Positions 1 to 10,023 of a stretch of DNA of 64,000 nt are shown here, one piece after another. The stretch is from AP-15 sp963833745 (GTDB taxonomy: Bacteria > Pseudomonadota > Alphaproteobacteria > ATCC43930 > CGMCC-115725): NCBI GenBank assembly GCA_963833745.1, contig CAWHZD010000006.1:995268-1059267 (forward strand), read 5' to 3'. The position numbers and the translations under genes are program-made. The notes under the pieces were generated by a model that ran no database searches, was not told the DNA's origin, and was given only the letters and a program-made list of their open reading frames with translations. The first letter of the stretch is position 1; every line of letters starts with the position of its first letter.

Positions 1-137
1 CACCTCCCCGGCCGGAGCCGGTCCGTTCGGCCCCCCGCGCCGGAAGCCGTCTCGGCGCCGCGGCTGTTATCTTTTCCAGCAATAGCGCCTTTGCTTGTGC
101 CGACAGACCAAAGAGGTTGCGCCCCGCCGCCACGCAG

Positions 138-3100
138 CTACTCCGCCGCTGCTTTCGGCGCGGCACAATCCTGCGCTGCAGCAATTGCCTCGTCTTCCGC
201 GGCCACTTCTTCCGCAGCCACTTCTTCCACGGATTCGTGTTCGAAGGATTCGTGGCGGGCTGCCAGAGCCGCCAGATCGGCGGCATCCTGCGCCCCGGCG
301 GCAAGCGCGCCACCGAGCCGAGCGGCGATCGAGGCGACGCTTGTCCCCTCGGCCAGAGAGACCAACGGCAGATCGATCCGCAATCTCGCTTCGAGCGCCA
401 GCCGCAGCTCGACCGCCATCAGTGAATCCATCCCCATCTGCGACAACGGGCGCGCCGGATCGACACTGCCGGCCGGCAATCTCAGTATCCGCGCCGCCTC
501 TTCGGCCACGACGGTCTTCAGCAAGATCAGCGCCGCCTCGGAATCGAGGCTGCGCAGCCGATCAGCGAGCGCCTCGTCGCCGGCCGACAAATCGCCCTTA
601 GATAGAATCTCGGAAAACAGCGGGGTGGCCAGCACCGGCAGAAAGCGGCGCGCGTCGCTCCAGTTCGCCTCGGCGCAGCCGACGACCGGCAGCCCACTCG
701 CCAGCATCGCCGGCAGCGTCGCCAGGGCTTGTGCCGCGGGAATTGGTTTGGCGCCGAGCCGTCGCGCCAGGGCGTCGCGCGTCTCGGGACGCCGCGCCAA
801 GTATCCGGCATCCTCGATCGGTCCCCAGGCAACGGCCAATGCCGGTCGGCCTTCGGCGTGCCGCCGGCGCGCCAGCGCTTCGAGCGCCATGTTAGCCGCC
901 ACATAGGCGCCTTGCCCGGGGGCGCCGAGCAGGGTGGTCGCCGAGGAAAACAGCACAAACAGGTCGATCGGGTCGTTACGCGTCAGCGCGTCGAGCGCCA
1001 AGGCGCCATCGAGTTTGGGGCGCAGCACGGCGTCGATGCCGGCCGGGTCGATATCGGCCGTCAAACGGTCGTCGATTGCCGAGGCCGCGTGGACAACACC
1101 GCGCAGCGGCAGCTGCGTCGCGCGGATCTGGTCGAGCACCCCCGCCAGCGCCACGCGGTCGGCGACGTCGCCCCGATAGATGCCGACCGCAACGCCCGCA
1201 GCCCTCAGCTCGGCGACCCTATCTTCGCATCCGGGCGTCTGCCGCCCGCGCCGGCTGAGCAATGCAATGGCGCCCGCACCCCGTGCGGCGAGCCAGCGCG
1301 CGGCCTCAAAGCCAAAGCCGTCGAGCCCGCCGCTGACGAGATACGTGCCATCGCGGCGCAGCGCGAATTCGCGCGGTTGGCGCAGCCGCAATTCAATGTC
1401 GGCGTCGGGAACCAGCACCAATTTTCCGATATGACCGGCTGACTGCATCAGGCGAAAAGCGTCGTCGATCTCGGAATACCGAAACACCCGATGCGCCAGC
1501 GGCCGGATGGCTCCCTCATCCAACAGCGCCGAGACCTCTGCCAGCAATGAGCGAGCGAGCGCCGGGCGGCGCAGCGGCAGCTGATCGACGTCGATTGCAA
1601 AATACGAGAGATTTTGCCGCAACGGCCGCAAATGCAGCCGGCGATTGAGATAAAAATCGCGCTTGCCGAGCTCGAGGAACCGGCCGAACGGCCTCAGCAG
1701 CTCAAGGCTGCGCTCCATCGCCTCGCCACTCAGCGAGTTGAGGACAATGTCGACCCCCTCGCCGCGGGTGGCTTCACGCACTGCATCGGCAAAGCCGAGA
1801 TCGCGCGAATCGAACACATGGTCCGCCCCGGCAAGCCGCAAAAACGCTCGTTTTACCGTGGACCCGGCGGTGGCGATGACGAGCGCACCGCAATGCTTGG
1901 CATATTGGATCGCGGCGAGACCGACGCCGCCGGCGGCAGCATGGATCAGCACAACCTCGCCCGGTTCGAGCTGAGCGAGATTTTTCAGTGCATAAATGAC
2001 CGTGACAAAGGCTACCGGCAATGTAGCCGCCGCAGCAAAGCCAAGTTGCGGCGGGATCGAAGCAACCGCATCCGCGGCGGTGACGACGCGGGTCCCGAGC
2101 GCTGCCGGGGCGAATGCCATGACCCGGTCTCCGATCGCCAAACCGTCAACCCCCGCGCCGAGCGCATGGACGAGCCCGGCGCATTCGAGCCCGAAACCCG
2201 GACCGGTGAAGCCGTCGATCAACGCCTCTTCCGGCAGCAGTCCCATCGCCCACATGACATCGCGAAAGTTGAGACCGGCAGCATGCACGTCGATCTCGAC
2301 CTCGCCGCGGCCCGGCGACCGGGGCGCGCACGGCTCCCATCCCAACGCGTCAAATCCGCCCGCAGCGCCGCCCGTCAACGTCACGACATCCGTGCGCGAC
2401 GCGAGGCGCGGCGGCAACCCCGACCGCAGGCGCAGCACATGGCGCCCGTGCGGCGTCCACACGATTTCGGTTTCCGATGTTGCCGCTGCGATCTCGTCGG
2501 CAATTTGCCGCGCGCGCAAATCGGCGTCCGCAGCACTCGCCAGGTCGATCAACCGCAACGGCAGCCGCGGCAATTCATTGGCGAGCACGCGAGCGAAGCC
2601 CCACATTCCGGTGTCGGCGAAGCCGGCAGCCTCCGGTGTCGCCTGCTGCGCGTCGCAGGTCACGATCCAGAGCGCGGCCCGCCGCTCCACCTGATCATGG
2701 GCAATGCGAGCCAGGGTCGCGATCTGCTGCCCAGCGGTCCTCTCGCCAGTCGCTTCTTCGGATAGGAAGAGAACGACCTCCGGTGCACCGGTTTGGCGGG
2801 TGACGCCGCCTCGTGTCGCCGGATAGTCGCCAGGCTGCACTACGGTCACACGATGTCCGCCGGCGTCCAGCCGATTAAGCAACGCCGTCCGCAATCGGGT
2901 GTCGCCGGCGATCAGCGTCACGGCTAGGGACGCTGCGCACTCAGCGCCATCCGCTTCGGTTCCGCGCGGCGCACTGGCCCACAACCCGGCGCAGGGCCAC
3001 GGCGCCGAGCCGATCGCAGCCGCGCCGGCGGCGCGGAACCCCGCCGCCGACAGTTCCGCCCGCCATTCGTCGCCCGAGCGCAAGGGCGACGTTGCGCCTC

Positions 3101-6100
3101 CCGAACGATCGGGCAACCACCAGTCGGTGCTTTGCCCGAACACCATGTCCCAGAGCGCATTGGGCTCCGGTTCGATGGCGAGAAAGAGCCCACCCGGAAC
3201 CAGCCGGTCGCGCAGCGCTGTGAGTGACACGGCGTCGGCATGCAAGCGCGCGCAGGCATTCGCCGCCAGAACGATGTCGAAACGCGCGTCACCGATCGCG
3301 TCGTTGGCTTCGCCTGGCGCCCACGTAAATTCGCTCGCACAGACAAAGGACCGGGTCACGGTCGAGAGCCGCTGGATTTGCTCGGCATCGGCGCTCGTTG
3401 CCGAATAAGCGACAACGGCCGGAGACTGGGCCAGGCATTGCAGAAAGCGGCGCGTCACATTGCTGTTGGCGCCGATCTCGAGAATGCGCAATGGCCGTCC
3501 GGCGGGCCAGGCACCGGCAATCGTGCGCAGCGCATCGCTCAGCAGATCGATACCGTCAACGCTTGCCGGCGACGCCTGCAGCAGGTGCTCGACCATCGCC
3601 GGCGCGGCGGACTGCGACGGTCCCGGCCCCTCGGCGAGAATGCGCGGCAGATGATCGAGGGCCGCGCTGACTAGCGCGAGTTCGCCCACCAAATCCGGCG
3701 CATCAGACAACAACAACCGCCATATTTCGATGGGGTCGGGCAGATCGCTATCGGCTCTGATCAGCCATTCCCCGTCGCTTTCGACCGCGGCGCCGAGGCC
3801 TTCGAGAGCCCGCAACAAACACTCGGCAAGCCCGATCGAAGTCGGTGCAATCAACTCCTGCTCGACGAGTTCGTTAGTCGAAAAGGCCTCTTCACATACG
3901 ACAAACTTACCCAGCACCTGAAAAGCCAGGGCACCGACCAAGGCGTCGAGCAGCGAGCCTTCCTCGATACGTTCGGGATCAGGCGCGCGCGACGCAGTGC
4001 GCCGCGCCAGAGCTGGTCCGGCGCTCTCCAGTGCGCTCGGAGCTTCGTGCTCGACCAGAGGCGCGGGAACCAGATCGACGTGAAATATGCGCTCGGCGGC
4101 CGATCCGCGGCGGCCAAGCTCGACACGGCGAAACCAGCAATCCGTCAGCTCGGCGACGAGTTCGCCCGCCGTATCATAGAGGGCCAAATCGGCGGACGCC
4201 GATCTGACCCCGACACGGGTCAGTTGCAGTCGGGCTATGCGACAGGGGCGTCCAAACGGCGCGCCGAGCCGTACTCTTCCAAAGCGCCACGGCAAGAAAC
4301 TGGCCCCCGACGCCTCATGCCGGTTCATGGCGAGCAACGCCAGCAAACCCTGGAGGGCGCCGTCGAGCAACCCCGGATGGAGCAGATAGGAGTCGAGAGG
4401 CTCGTCGATCGCCGCCGGGTCGAGATGCACGACTGCCCGGTCAGTGCCGAACATTTCGACATGATCCACGGTCCGAAAGCGGCTGCCGTAATCCAGGCCC
4501 GCAGCGCCAGCCAGCCGATAGAGGCTGCCGCCGTCGATGCGATCGGTTGCCGTGCCGTGGGCCCATGGCAGGCGCGCCGACGCCTCGCCCGCGGCGGCAA
4601 TGCGGCCGACGGCGTGGATCGTCATCGGCTCGTTCGACAGGCGCGGCCGGCTCGCCAGCTCCCAGTCGCCGTCATCGGAGACGAGCGCCGTGCGCAGTTC
4701 GCGCATTCGTCCTTTGTCGAACGGCAACGGGCGCCGCACTTCGACATCGCAGGCTTCCAGCACCAGCGCATCCGGCCAGCGCCAATAGGCGGCAGCAAGC
4801 GCCGTCTCGACGATCGCCGCCGCCGGGAAGACGGCTATGCCTTCGACCGCATGGTCGGCGATCCACGGCAGCACTTGCTCGTCAATATGGTTAATCCAAA
4901 ATGGCAGCGGACCACGCTGCCGAAAGCCAAGCAGTGGATGGTCGAAAGCCGGGTTCTCCAATTCGACGGCCTCGACCGTCTTGTCGAACCAGAAACGCTG
5001 GCGATCCCACGGGTAAAGCGGCAGACCGCGCGGATCGCAGTCGCCGTCGAAGAGCGGCGCCGACGGCAGATCGCAGCCCGCCACGTAGCATCGCGCAGCA
5101 ATTGCCGCAAACGGATCGGCGCCGCCGTCATCGCGTGTCAGGCTGGCGAGGACGCGGCCTTCCGCTTCGGCAACGCGCAATCCGTCCACCAGATAGGAAT
5201 GCAGGATCGGACTCGGTCCGATCTCGACGAAGATCCGATAACCCGCGCTGATCAGCGCCGCCGCCCCTTCGGCGAACCGCACCGGATTCCTGATATTTGC
5301 CCACCAATGTTCGGCGTCGAGCGTGTCGTTCTCGACGGCGGCGCCCGTGACGGTAGAAACCAGCCTCGCAGCCGGGGGCCGTGATGACAGGCCGCCGAGG
5401 CTCGCAATCAATTGATCGCGGACCGGCTCCATCAATCGGGAATGAAAGGCAAAATCGAGACCGAGAAGACGGCACCACACGCCGCTGCTGCGGGCCGCGG
5501 CGGCAAGGCGTTCGATCTCCGCGCGCGTCCCCGAGACGGTCACCGAACGAGTGGCATTCAGTGCCGCGATCTCAACCGTGCTGCCAATCTCGGCGAGAAA
5601 GTCGCGGGCCGCGTCAGCGCCCAGCGCCAGCGCCGCCATGCAACCCGTGCCCTGGGTCCGCTGTTGGCTGCGGCTGCGGGCAATCACGACCCGTGCGGCA
5701 TCGGCGAGCGACAAAGCGCCGGCGGCCCAGGCGGCGGCGATCTCACCGACGCTGTGGCCGATATGACCCTGCGCGACAATTCCGACTGTCCGCAACGAAG
5801 CGAGAATGCCGATCTGGATCGCGAACAGCAGCGGCTGGGCGACATCGGTTTGTTCCAACGCCGCGGCGTCGACGCCGCGATCAATCAGTTCGACGACCGA
5901 CCAGCCGAGTTCCGGACGAAAAACCTGGTCGACCTCTGCGACTGCGGCGCGGAATGCGGCGTTGGTGCGCAGTGCCGTGCGCCCCATGCCGGGAAATTGT
6001 GCGCCATTGCCGGAAAACACAAAGGCGACCCTGCTTGCCGCAATGGAAGTGCCCGTAAGCACTTCCGGCGCGATCTCCGCCTCGAGAAAGCGTTCTAGGG

Positions 6101-7604
6101 CCGCAGTGATAGCGGCCCGGTCTGGCCCCAAAACCGCCAGGCGGTGGCGATGATGATCGCGACCACGAGCGGCGGCGCGGAACAATCCGGGCAGCCGCTC
6201 GTTCGGCGCCCGGCCGAGCAGCGCCCTCCAGCCACCGGCCAATTCGCGCAGCGACGCCTCGGTCGCGGCGGACATCACCAGCGGCGACGGCACTGCCGGT
6301 GAAGGCGTAGCGTCGGCTGGTTGCGGCGGCGCGGCGAGGACGACATGCGCGTTGGTGCCGCCAAAACCGAATGAATTCACCCCGGCAACGCGACGCTCCT
6401 TCGCGATGGCGATCGGCTCAGCCGCGGACACCAGCCGCAGCTTCAGGCGCGCAAAATCGATTTTCGGGTTTGGGATTTCGCAGTGCAGGGAGGGCGGGAC
6501 GACGCCGCGGTCGAGTGCCAGCACCGCCTTCAGCAGACCCGCCATCCCCGACGCCGGCTCCAGATGGCCGAGATTGGTTTTGACCGACCCGATCGGCAGC
6601 GGCTCGCGTCGGCCTGCTCCGAGAGCGCGCCCGACCGCAGCAGCTTCGACCGGATCTCCCGCCGGAGTTCCGGTGCCGTGCATCTCGAAGAAGGCGAGAT
6701 CGTCGACCGCGACCCCAGCGCGTTCATAGACCGACTGGAGCAGCGCGGCCTGCGCCGCCTCACTCGGCAACGACACGCCGATCGTTCGACCATCCGAGTT
6801 GGACCCGGTCGCCAAAATCACCGCCCTAATCGGATCACCGGCGGCAACCGCGTCGGCGAGCGGCCTCACGATAACCACGCCGGCACCTTCGCCGCGAACA
6901 TACCCGTCAGCGCGCTCGTCAAACGCAAAACAGCGTCCGCGCCGCGACAGCATCGACGCGCGGCAAAAGCCCAGAAACGGATAAGGCGTCAGCAACAGAT
7001 TGACGCCGCCGACAACCGCGCTCGAAATCAGCCCGGCGCGGATTGCCTCGCAAGCCTGGTGGAGCGCCACGAGCGACGAAGAACATGCCGTGTCGACCGC
7101 AAGGCTCGGACCACGCAAATCAAAGACGTAGGAAATGCGATTCGCCAAAATGCTCAGCGCATTCCCGGTCATGAAATAGGAATCGGCGCCGGCCGGGTCG
7201 CCGAGCCGTAGATCGGAATAGTCGGTGGCCGAGGCGCCGATGTAGACGCCGACATTGCTTCCGCCGAAGCGGCTCGGCGGGATCCCACCGTCTTCGAAAG
7301 CGTGCCAGACCAACTCCAGCAGGATGCGCTGCTGCGGATCCATCTGCGCCGCCTCGCGCGGCGAGATGCCGAAAAAGGACGGCTCGAACCGATCGGCGCC
7401 GTCGATCAGGCCAGCGGCCCAGGTGTAGCTCTTGCCGGCCTCGCTGCGGTCAGGATGGTAGAAAAACCGGGTCGCCCATCTTTGAGCGTCGACCTCGCCG
7501 ACTGCATCCGTCCCGGTAACGAGCAGCTGCCAAAACTCTTCCAGGCCATCGGCACCCGGAAAACGGCAGGATGCTCCGACGATTGCAATCGGGTGGTCAC
7601 GCAT
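138..7604 (-). CDS. Type I polyketide synthase, reducing, single module (KS-AT-DH-MT-ER-KR-ACP)
   Basis: A 2488-aa cytoplasmic megasynthase. From the chosen ATG at 7604 the order is ketosynthase (active-site Cys in DTACSSS near residue 174, His near 309 and 347), acyltransferase (GHSVGE Ser near 618; FAFHS fits malonyl use), dehydratase (HAVEGIAVFP near 918 and a DGALQ motif), a methyltransferase-like region, an enoyl reductase with HAAAGGVG, a ketoreductase (GGLDGFG, and Tyr in YVAAN) and an acyl carrier domain (GMDSL). The methyltransferase reads LEIGANSN where LEIGAGTG is usual, so it may be inactive. No thioesterase is present and the C-terminus is a Glu/Ala-rich tail. A longer reading frame starts at 7655, but the family normally starts at the DHPIAIVG motif just after 7604. 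No other polyketide gene lies in the window, so the product and release route are unknown. It may act iteratively. Confidence 0.93.
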   Translation of the reverse strand: MRDHPIAIVGASCRFPGADGLEEFWQLLVTGTDAVGEVDAQRWATRFFYHPDRSEAGKSYTWAAGLIDGADRFEPSFFGISPREAAQMDPQQRILLELVWHAFEDGGIPPSRFGGSNVGVYIGASATDYSDLRLGDPAGADSYFMTGNALSILANRISYVFDLRGPSLAVDTACSSSLVALHQACEAIRAGLISSAVVGGVNLLLTPYPFLGFCRASMLSRRGRCFAFDERADGYVRGEGAGVVIVRPLADAVAAGDPIRAVILATGSNSDGRTIGVSLPSEAAQAALLQSVYERAGVAVDDLAFFEMHGTGTPAGDPVEAAAVGRALGAGRREPLPIGSVKTNLGHLEPASGMAGLLKAVLALDRGVVPPSLHCEIPNPKIDFARLKLRLVSAAEPIAIAKERRVAGVNSFGFGGTNAHVVLAAPPQPADATPSPAVPSPLVMSAATEASLRELAGGWRALLGRAPNERLPGLFRAAARGRDHHRHRLAVLGPDRAAITAALERFLEAEIAPEVLTGTSIAASRVAFVFSGNGAQFPGMGRTALRTNAAFRAAVAEVDQVFRPELGWSVVELIDRGVDAAALEQTDVAQPLLFAIQIGILASLRTVGIVAQGHIGHSVGEIAAAWAAGALSLADAARVVIARSRSQQRTQGTGCMAALALGADAARDFLAEIGSTVEIAALNATRSVTVSGTRAEIERLAAAARSSGVWCRLLGLDFAFHSRLMEPVRDQLIASLGGLSSRPPAARLVSTVTGAAVENDTLDAEHWWANIRNPVRFAEGAAALISAGYRIFVEIGPSPILHSYLVDGLRVAEAEGRVLASLTRDDGGADPFAAIAARCYVAGCDLPSAPLFDGDCDPRGLPLYPWDRQRFWFDKTVEAVELENPAFDHPLLGFRQRGPLPFWINHIDEQVLPWIADHAVEGIAVFPAAAIVETALAAAYWRWPDALVLEACDVEVRRPLPFDKGRMRELRTALVSDDGDWELASRPRLSNEPMTIHAVGRIAAAGEASARLPWAHGTATDRIDGGSLYRLAGAAGLDYGSRFRTVDHVEMFGTDRAVVHLDPAAIDEPLDSYLLHPGLLDGALQGLLALLAMNRHEASGASFLPWRFGRVRLGAPFGRPCRIARLQLTRVGVRSASADLALYDTAGELVAELTDCWFRRVELGRRGSAAERIFHVDLVPAPLVEHEAPSALESAGPALARRTASRAPDPERIEEGSLLDALVGALAFQVLGKFVVCEEAFSTNELVEQELIAPTSIGLAECLLRALEGLGAAVESDGEWLIRADSDLPDPIEIWRLLLSDAPDLVGELALVSAALDHLPRILAEGPGPSQSAAPAMVEHLLQASPASVDGIDLLSDALRTIAGAWPAGRPLRILEIGANSNVTRRFLQCLAQSPAVVAYSATSADAEQIQRLSTVTRSFVCASEFTWAPGEANDAIGDARFDIVLAANACARLHADAVSLTALRDRLVPGGLFLAIEPEPNALWDMVFGQSTDWWLPDRSGGATSPLRSGDEWRAELSAAGFRAAGAAAIGSAPWPCAGLWASAPRGTEADGAECAASLAVTLIAGDTRLRTALLNRLDAGGHRVTVVQPGDYPATRGGVTRQTGAPEVVLFLSEEATGERTAGQQIATLARIAHDQVERRAALWIVTCDAQQATPEAAGFADTGMWGFARVLANELPRLPLRLIDLASAADADLRARQIADEIAAATSETEIVWTPHGRHVLRLRSGLPPRLASRTDVVTLTGGAAGGFDALGWEPCAPRSPGRGEVEIDVHAAGLNFRDVMWAMGLLPEEALIDGFTGPGFGLECAGLVHALGAGVDGLAIGDRVMAFAPAALGTRVVTAADAVASIPPQLGFAAAATLPVAFVTVIYALKNLAQLEPGEVVLIHAAAGGVGLAAIQYAKHCGALVIATAGSTVKRAFLRLAGADHVFDSRDLGFADAVREATRGEGVDIVLNSLSGEAMERSLELLRPFGRFLELGKRDFYLNRRLHLRPLRQNLSYFAIDVDQLPLRRPALARSLLAEVSALLDEGAIRPLAHRVFRYSEIDDAFRLMQSAGHIGKLVLVPDADIELRLRQPREFALRRDGTYLVSGGLDGFGFEAARWLAARGAGAIALLSRRGRQTPGCEDRVAELRAAGVAVGIYRGDVADRVALAGVLDQIRATQLPLRGVVHAASAIDDRLTADIDPAGIDAVLRPKLDGALALDALTRNDPIDLFVLFSSATTLLGAPGQGAYVAANMALEALARRRHAEGRPALAVAWGPIEDAGYLARRPETRDALARRLGAKPIPAAQALATLPAMLASGLPVVGCAEANWSDARRFLPVLATPLFSEILSKGDLSAGDEALADRLRSLDSEAALILLKTVVAEEAARILRLPAGSVDPARPLSQMGMDSLMAVELRLALEARLRIDLPLVSLAEGTSVASIAARLGGALAAGAQDAADLAALAARHESFEHESVEEVAAEEVAAEDEAIAAAQDCAAPKAAAE

Positions 7605-7972
7605 CGCCGCCGGACGGCTGCTCCGGAGTACCAACTTTCCCTCTCTCCCCCTCACCCTCGGCGCCCGCGCGCCACGCGGCTTTCGATAGTCTGTCGTCGC
7701 CCTCGATTGTCGTCGTCGAAGATCGTCCGGATGTCAACCGCAGCGAGGACAATCAACGCCTCAGCCCACGCGCAAATCGCCGCTCCTGACGAGATGTGGC
7801 AAAATTGAGGTCTCCCCGCCCAATAAATCGTCGTAGCTTGGGCGTGGCGAATTTAGACGCTGCCGGGCAGATTTGTCGGCGTTACTGCACCGGTCGGACG
7901 AAACGCATCACGCGGGCGCCGCAAGCGTTCGCACATTGGTCGCCGAGCGGTAATCACAGCACACCCGGGCGG
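7605..7972. other. Intergenic region upstream of the polyketide synthase
   Basis: This 368-base gap between two minus-strand genes must hold the synthase promoter unless the two are co-transcribed. I see no convincing -35/-10 pair, small gene or strong terminator. The bases near 7635-7660 are pyrimidine-rich on the plus strand, which gives a purine-rich stretch on the coding strand. Confidence 0.4.
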
Positions 7973-8959
7973 TCAGCCATGCAGCGCCGCCAGCGCATCG
8001 TAAACCACGCGATCAACCTCGATCCCCTCGTGCAGCAAGCGTTCGCGGCTGCGGAAGGCGCGTTCGCCGGGAATGCGGATTTCATCGACGCCGGGAGCGC
8101 GCGGAATGCTCTTGATGCGGTCGACCAGGACGGTGACGTCGCGCTTGAAATCATCGAGCGGCACCAGCAGATCGGGTTTGAACACGATAAACAGGTAACC
8201 GTCGTCCCCGTCGGGATCCATCGCCGAACCGGCAAGCACGCCAAGCACCTGGACGATAAAGCCGAGCCCGTACCCCTTGTAGCCGCCAAACGGCAGCAAT
8301 GCGCCGAGCCGGGCAGCGGTCGGGTCCCGGGTCGGCTGGCCCTGCGAATCGATCGCGACGCCTTCGGGCAGCAATTTCCCCAGCCGCTCGCGCAACGCCA
8401 ATTCGGTCCCCATAAAGGCCGAAGTCCCCATGTCGAGAACGACAGGCCCTTGCGAAGACGGCATGCCGAAGGCGATCGGGTTGGTGCCGAGCACGCCTCG
8501 AATTCCACCCGTCGGGGCAACGCTGCGGGACGAGCTGGCGGTGTGAATCCCGACAAGATCGGCTTTGGCGATCATCTCGCAATAGTAGGCGCTGCGCCCG
8601 CTCATCCAGCTGTTGGTCACGCCGACAACCGCAAACCCATGGGCCTCGGCCTTGGCGATCACGGCGTGCGTGGCGTGATACATCGCCAGCATGCCGACAT
8701 TGTTGCCACCGTCGTAAAGCGCCGAGACCTCGGTCTCGCGGATGACCGTCGACGGGCGGCGCGGGCGCTTGAAGCGCCGGTGCTCGGGGATGTTCAGGAT
8801 TTTGGCCAGCCCCGAATATTCGTAGCCGCACAGCGCCGCGTCGACCATGTGATCGGCGAGGATGCGGGCTTCTTCGGCATCATAGCCGATGCCGCGCAAC
8901 GCTCGTTCGGAATGTTCACGGGCTTCCGCGACGCTCAGATGGACGCGGTCTGACGCCAT
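7973..8959 (-). CDS. Ldh2/malate-L-lactate dehydrogenase family oxidoreductase
   Basis: The 328-aa protein matches the Ldh_2 (YlbC/ComC-like) NAD(P)-dependent 2-hydroxyacid dehydrogenases, which are unrelated to classical lactate dehydrogenase. Family features seen are an N-terminal helical part, the segment GGNNVGMLAMYHA, GVTNSWMSGRSAYYCE, the GTNPIAFGMP loop and the C-terminal PFGGYKGYGL motif. Length is normal for the family. The substrate cannot be read from the sequence; malate, lactate, ureidoglycolate and sulfolactate are all used by relatives. It is followed on the same strand by the synthase and preceded by a quinone-reductase-like gene 42 bases away, so it could be part of a small catabolic operon. 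Confidence 0.88.
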   Translation of the reverse strand: MASDRVHLSVAEAREHSERALRGIGYDAEEARILADHMVDAALCGYEYSGLAKILNIPEHRRFKRPRRPSTVIRETEVSALYDGGNNVGMLAMYHATHAVIAKAEAHGFAVVGVTNSWMSGRSAYYCEMIAKADLVGIHTASSSRSVAPTGGIRGVLGTNPIAFGMPSSQGPVVLDMGTSAFMGTELALRERLGKLLPEGVAIDSQGQPTRDPTAARLGALLPFGGYKGYGLGFIVQVLGVLAGSAMDPDGDDGYLFIVFKPDLLVPLDDFKRDVTVLVDRIKSIPRAPGVDEIRIPGERAFRSRERLLHEGIEVDRVVYDALAALHG

Positions 8960-9001
8960 TATTCCCTCCGATTTTGTCTTTCCTTCCGATTTGCCGGCCG
9001 A

Positions 9002-9922
9002 TCAGTTGTGCTCGACGCGAAATACAGCCTTGCCGGCGATGTGGCGGTCGCGCAGTTCGGGGCCGATCTTTGCCAGATCGCGCCAGCTGCCATCAACCAG
9101 CGCGGGCTTCAGCGAGCCTTCGGCGACGAGCGACGCCAGCAGCGCGAGATCGGGCGCAAACCGTTCTTCTGCCTCGGAGGTGAAGTATGAAAAGCTCTGG
9201 ATGCGGGCGTTCGGATGCGCGGCGAAGTCGCGGAAATTGATCGCTGTCGGCTCGCCCGACGAGTTGCCGAAGATGACGATCGTGCCCTTTGCCTCGATCC
9301 GGGTGATCGCCGCCGCCAGCGACGCCCCACCCGCGGCTTCGAGGATCAGGCCAAACCGCCCCTCCGCCTTGTCGATGCCTTCGACGATCGTCTCGGCGCC
9401 GCGCAGGTGTCGGCCACGCTGCGGCGAGCCGACAACCGCTGTCACATGCGCGCCCGATCGTGCCGCGATCTGCACCGCCATGTGCCCGACACCACCCGCC
9501 GCCCCCGTTACCAACACCCGCTTGCCGAGCAGAGGTGCGCCGTGGCGCAAAGTGCGCAGCGCCGTCAGCCCCGCAACCGGCAACGCCGCGGCCTCTTCGA
9601 AGCCGACATTGTCGGCTAGCGCCGCCATCCGATGGGCAGGCACCGCCACCCGCTGCGCCCAGCCGGCATTGTCGGTCAGGGCGACGACCCGCGTACCGGC
9701 TTTGGGGCCGTTGCCGTCGGCGGCAGCCTGCAGCACGACGCCGCTGATGTCCTGACCCGGGCGCCAGCCCTCGGGGCGGACCTGCATCAACCGCAACTCG
9801 CCCCGGTTCAAAGAAAAGGCGTGCACCTCGAGCAGCGCCTCGTTCGCTGCCGCGGCCGGCTCGGGCACATCGCGCAGCTCGACCGGTGCGCTACCGTTCG
9901 GGGTGGTGACGAGAGCAAGCAT
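9002..9922 (-). CDS. MDR-family zinc-independent NADPH reductase (quinone oxidoreductase-like)
   Basis: The 306-aa protein has the medium-chain dehydrogenase layout. An N-terminal GroES-like part contains the SLNRGELRL motif, and a Rossmann part contains VTGAAGGVGHMAVQIA for NADPH. The cysteine cluster for structural zinc is absent, as in quinone oxidoreductases and enoyl reductases. It probably reduces an activated double bond or a quinone in the cytoplasm; the substrate is unknown. It lies on the same strand as the neighbouring Ldh2-type and ApbA-type genes. A palindromic repeat sits in the gap upstream, so co-transcription with the ApbA-like gene is uncertain. Confidence 0.85.
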   Translation of the reverse strand: MLALVTTPNGSAPVELRDVPEPAAAANEALLEVHAFSLNRGELRLMQVRPEGWRPGQDISGVVLQAAADGNGPKAGTRVVALTDNAGWAQRVAVPAHRMAALADNVGFEEAAALPVAGLTALRTLRHGAPLLGKRVLVTGAAGGVGHMAVQIAARSGAHVTAVVGSPQRGRHLRGAETIVEGIDKAEGRFGLILEAAGGASLAAAITRIEAKGTIVIFGNSSGEPTAINFRDFAAHPNARIQSFSYFTSEAEERFAPDLALLASLVAEGSLKPALVDGSWRDLAKIGPELRDRHIAGKAVFRVEHN

Positions 9923-9954
9923 CAGCTGCCTCCATCAGAGAATCCGTGCAAAGC

Positions 9955-10014
9955 TGCCCCTCACCTCCTCCCTCACCCCGCATGCGGGGAGAGGGATGGG
10001 GTGAGGGCATTAAC
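9955..10014. repeat. Palindromic intergenic repeat, type B, copy 1
   Basis: The plus strand reads CCTCACCCCGCATGCGGGG followed by AGAGGGATGGGGTGAGGG, so the two sides can fold back on each other. The same C-rich/G-rich module recurs near 24830-24920 (inside cobQ) and 39240-39300, so this is a dispersed REP-like family. It lies between two minus-strand genes. Confidence 0.75.
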
Positions 10015-10023
10015 GCATCGGCC

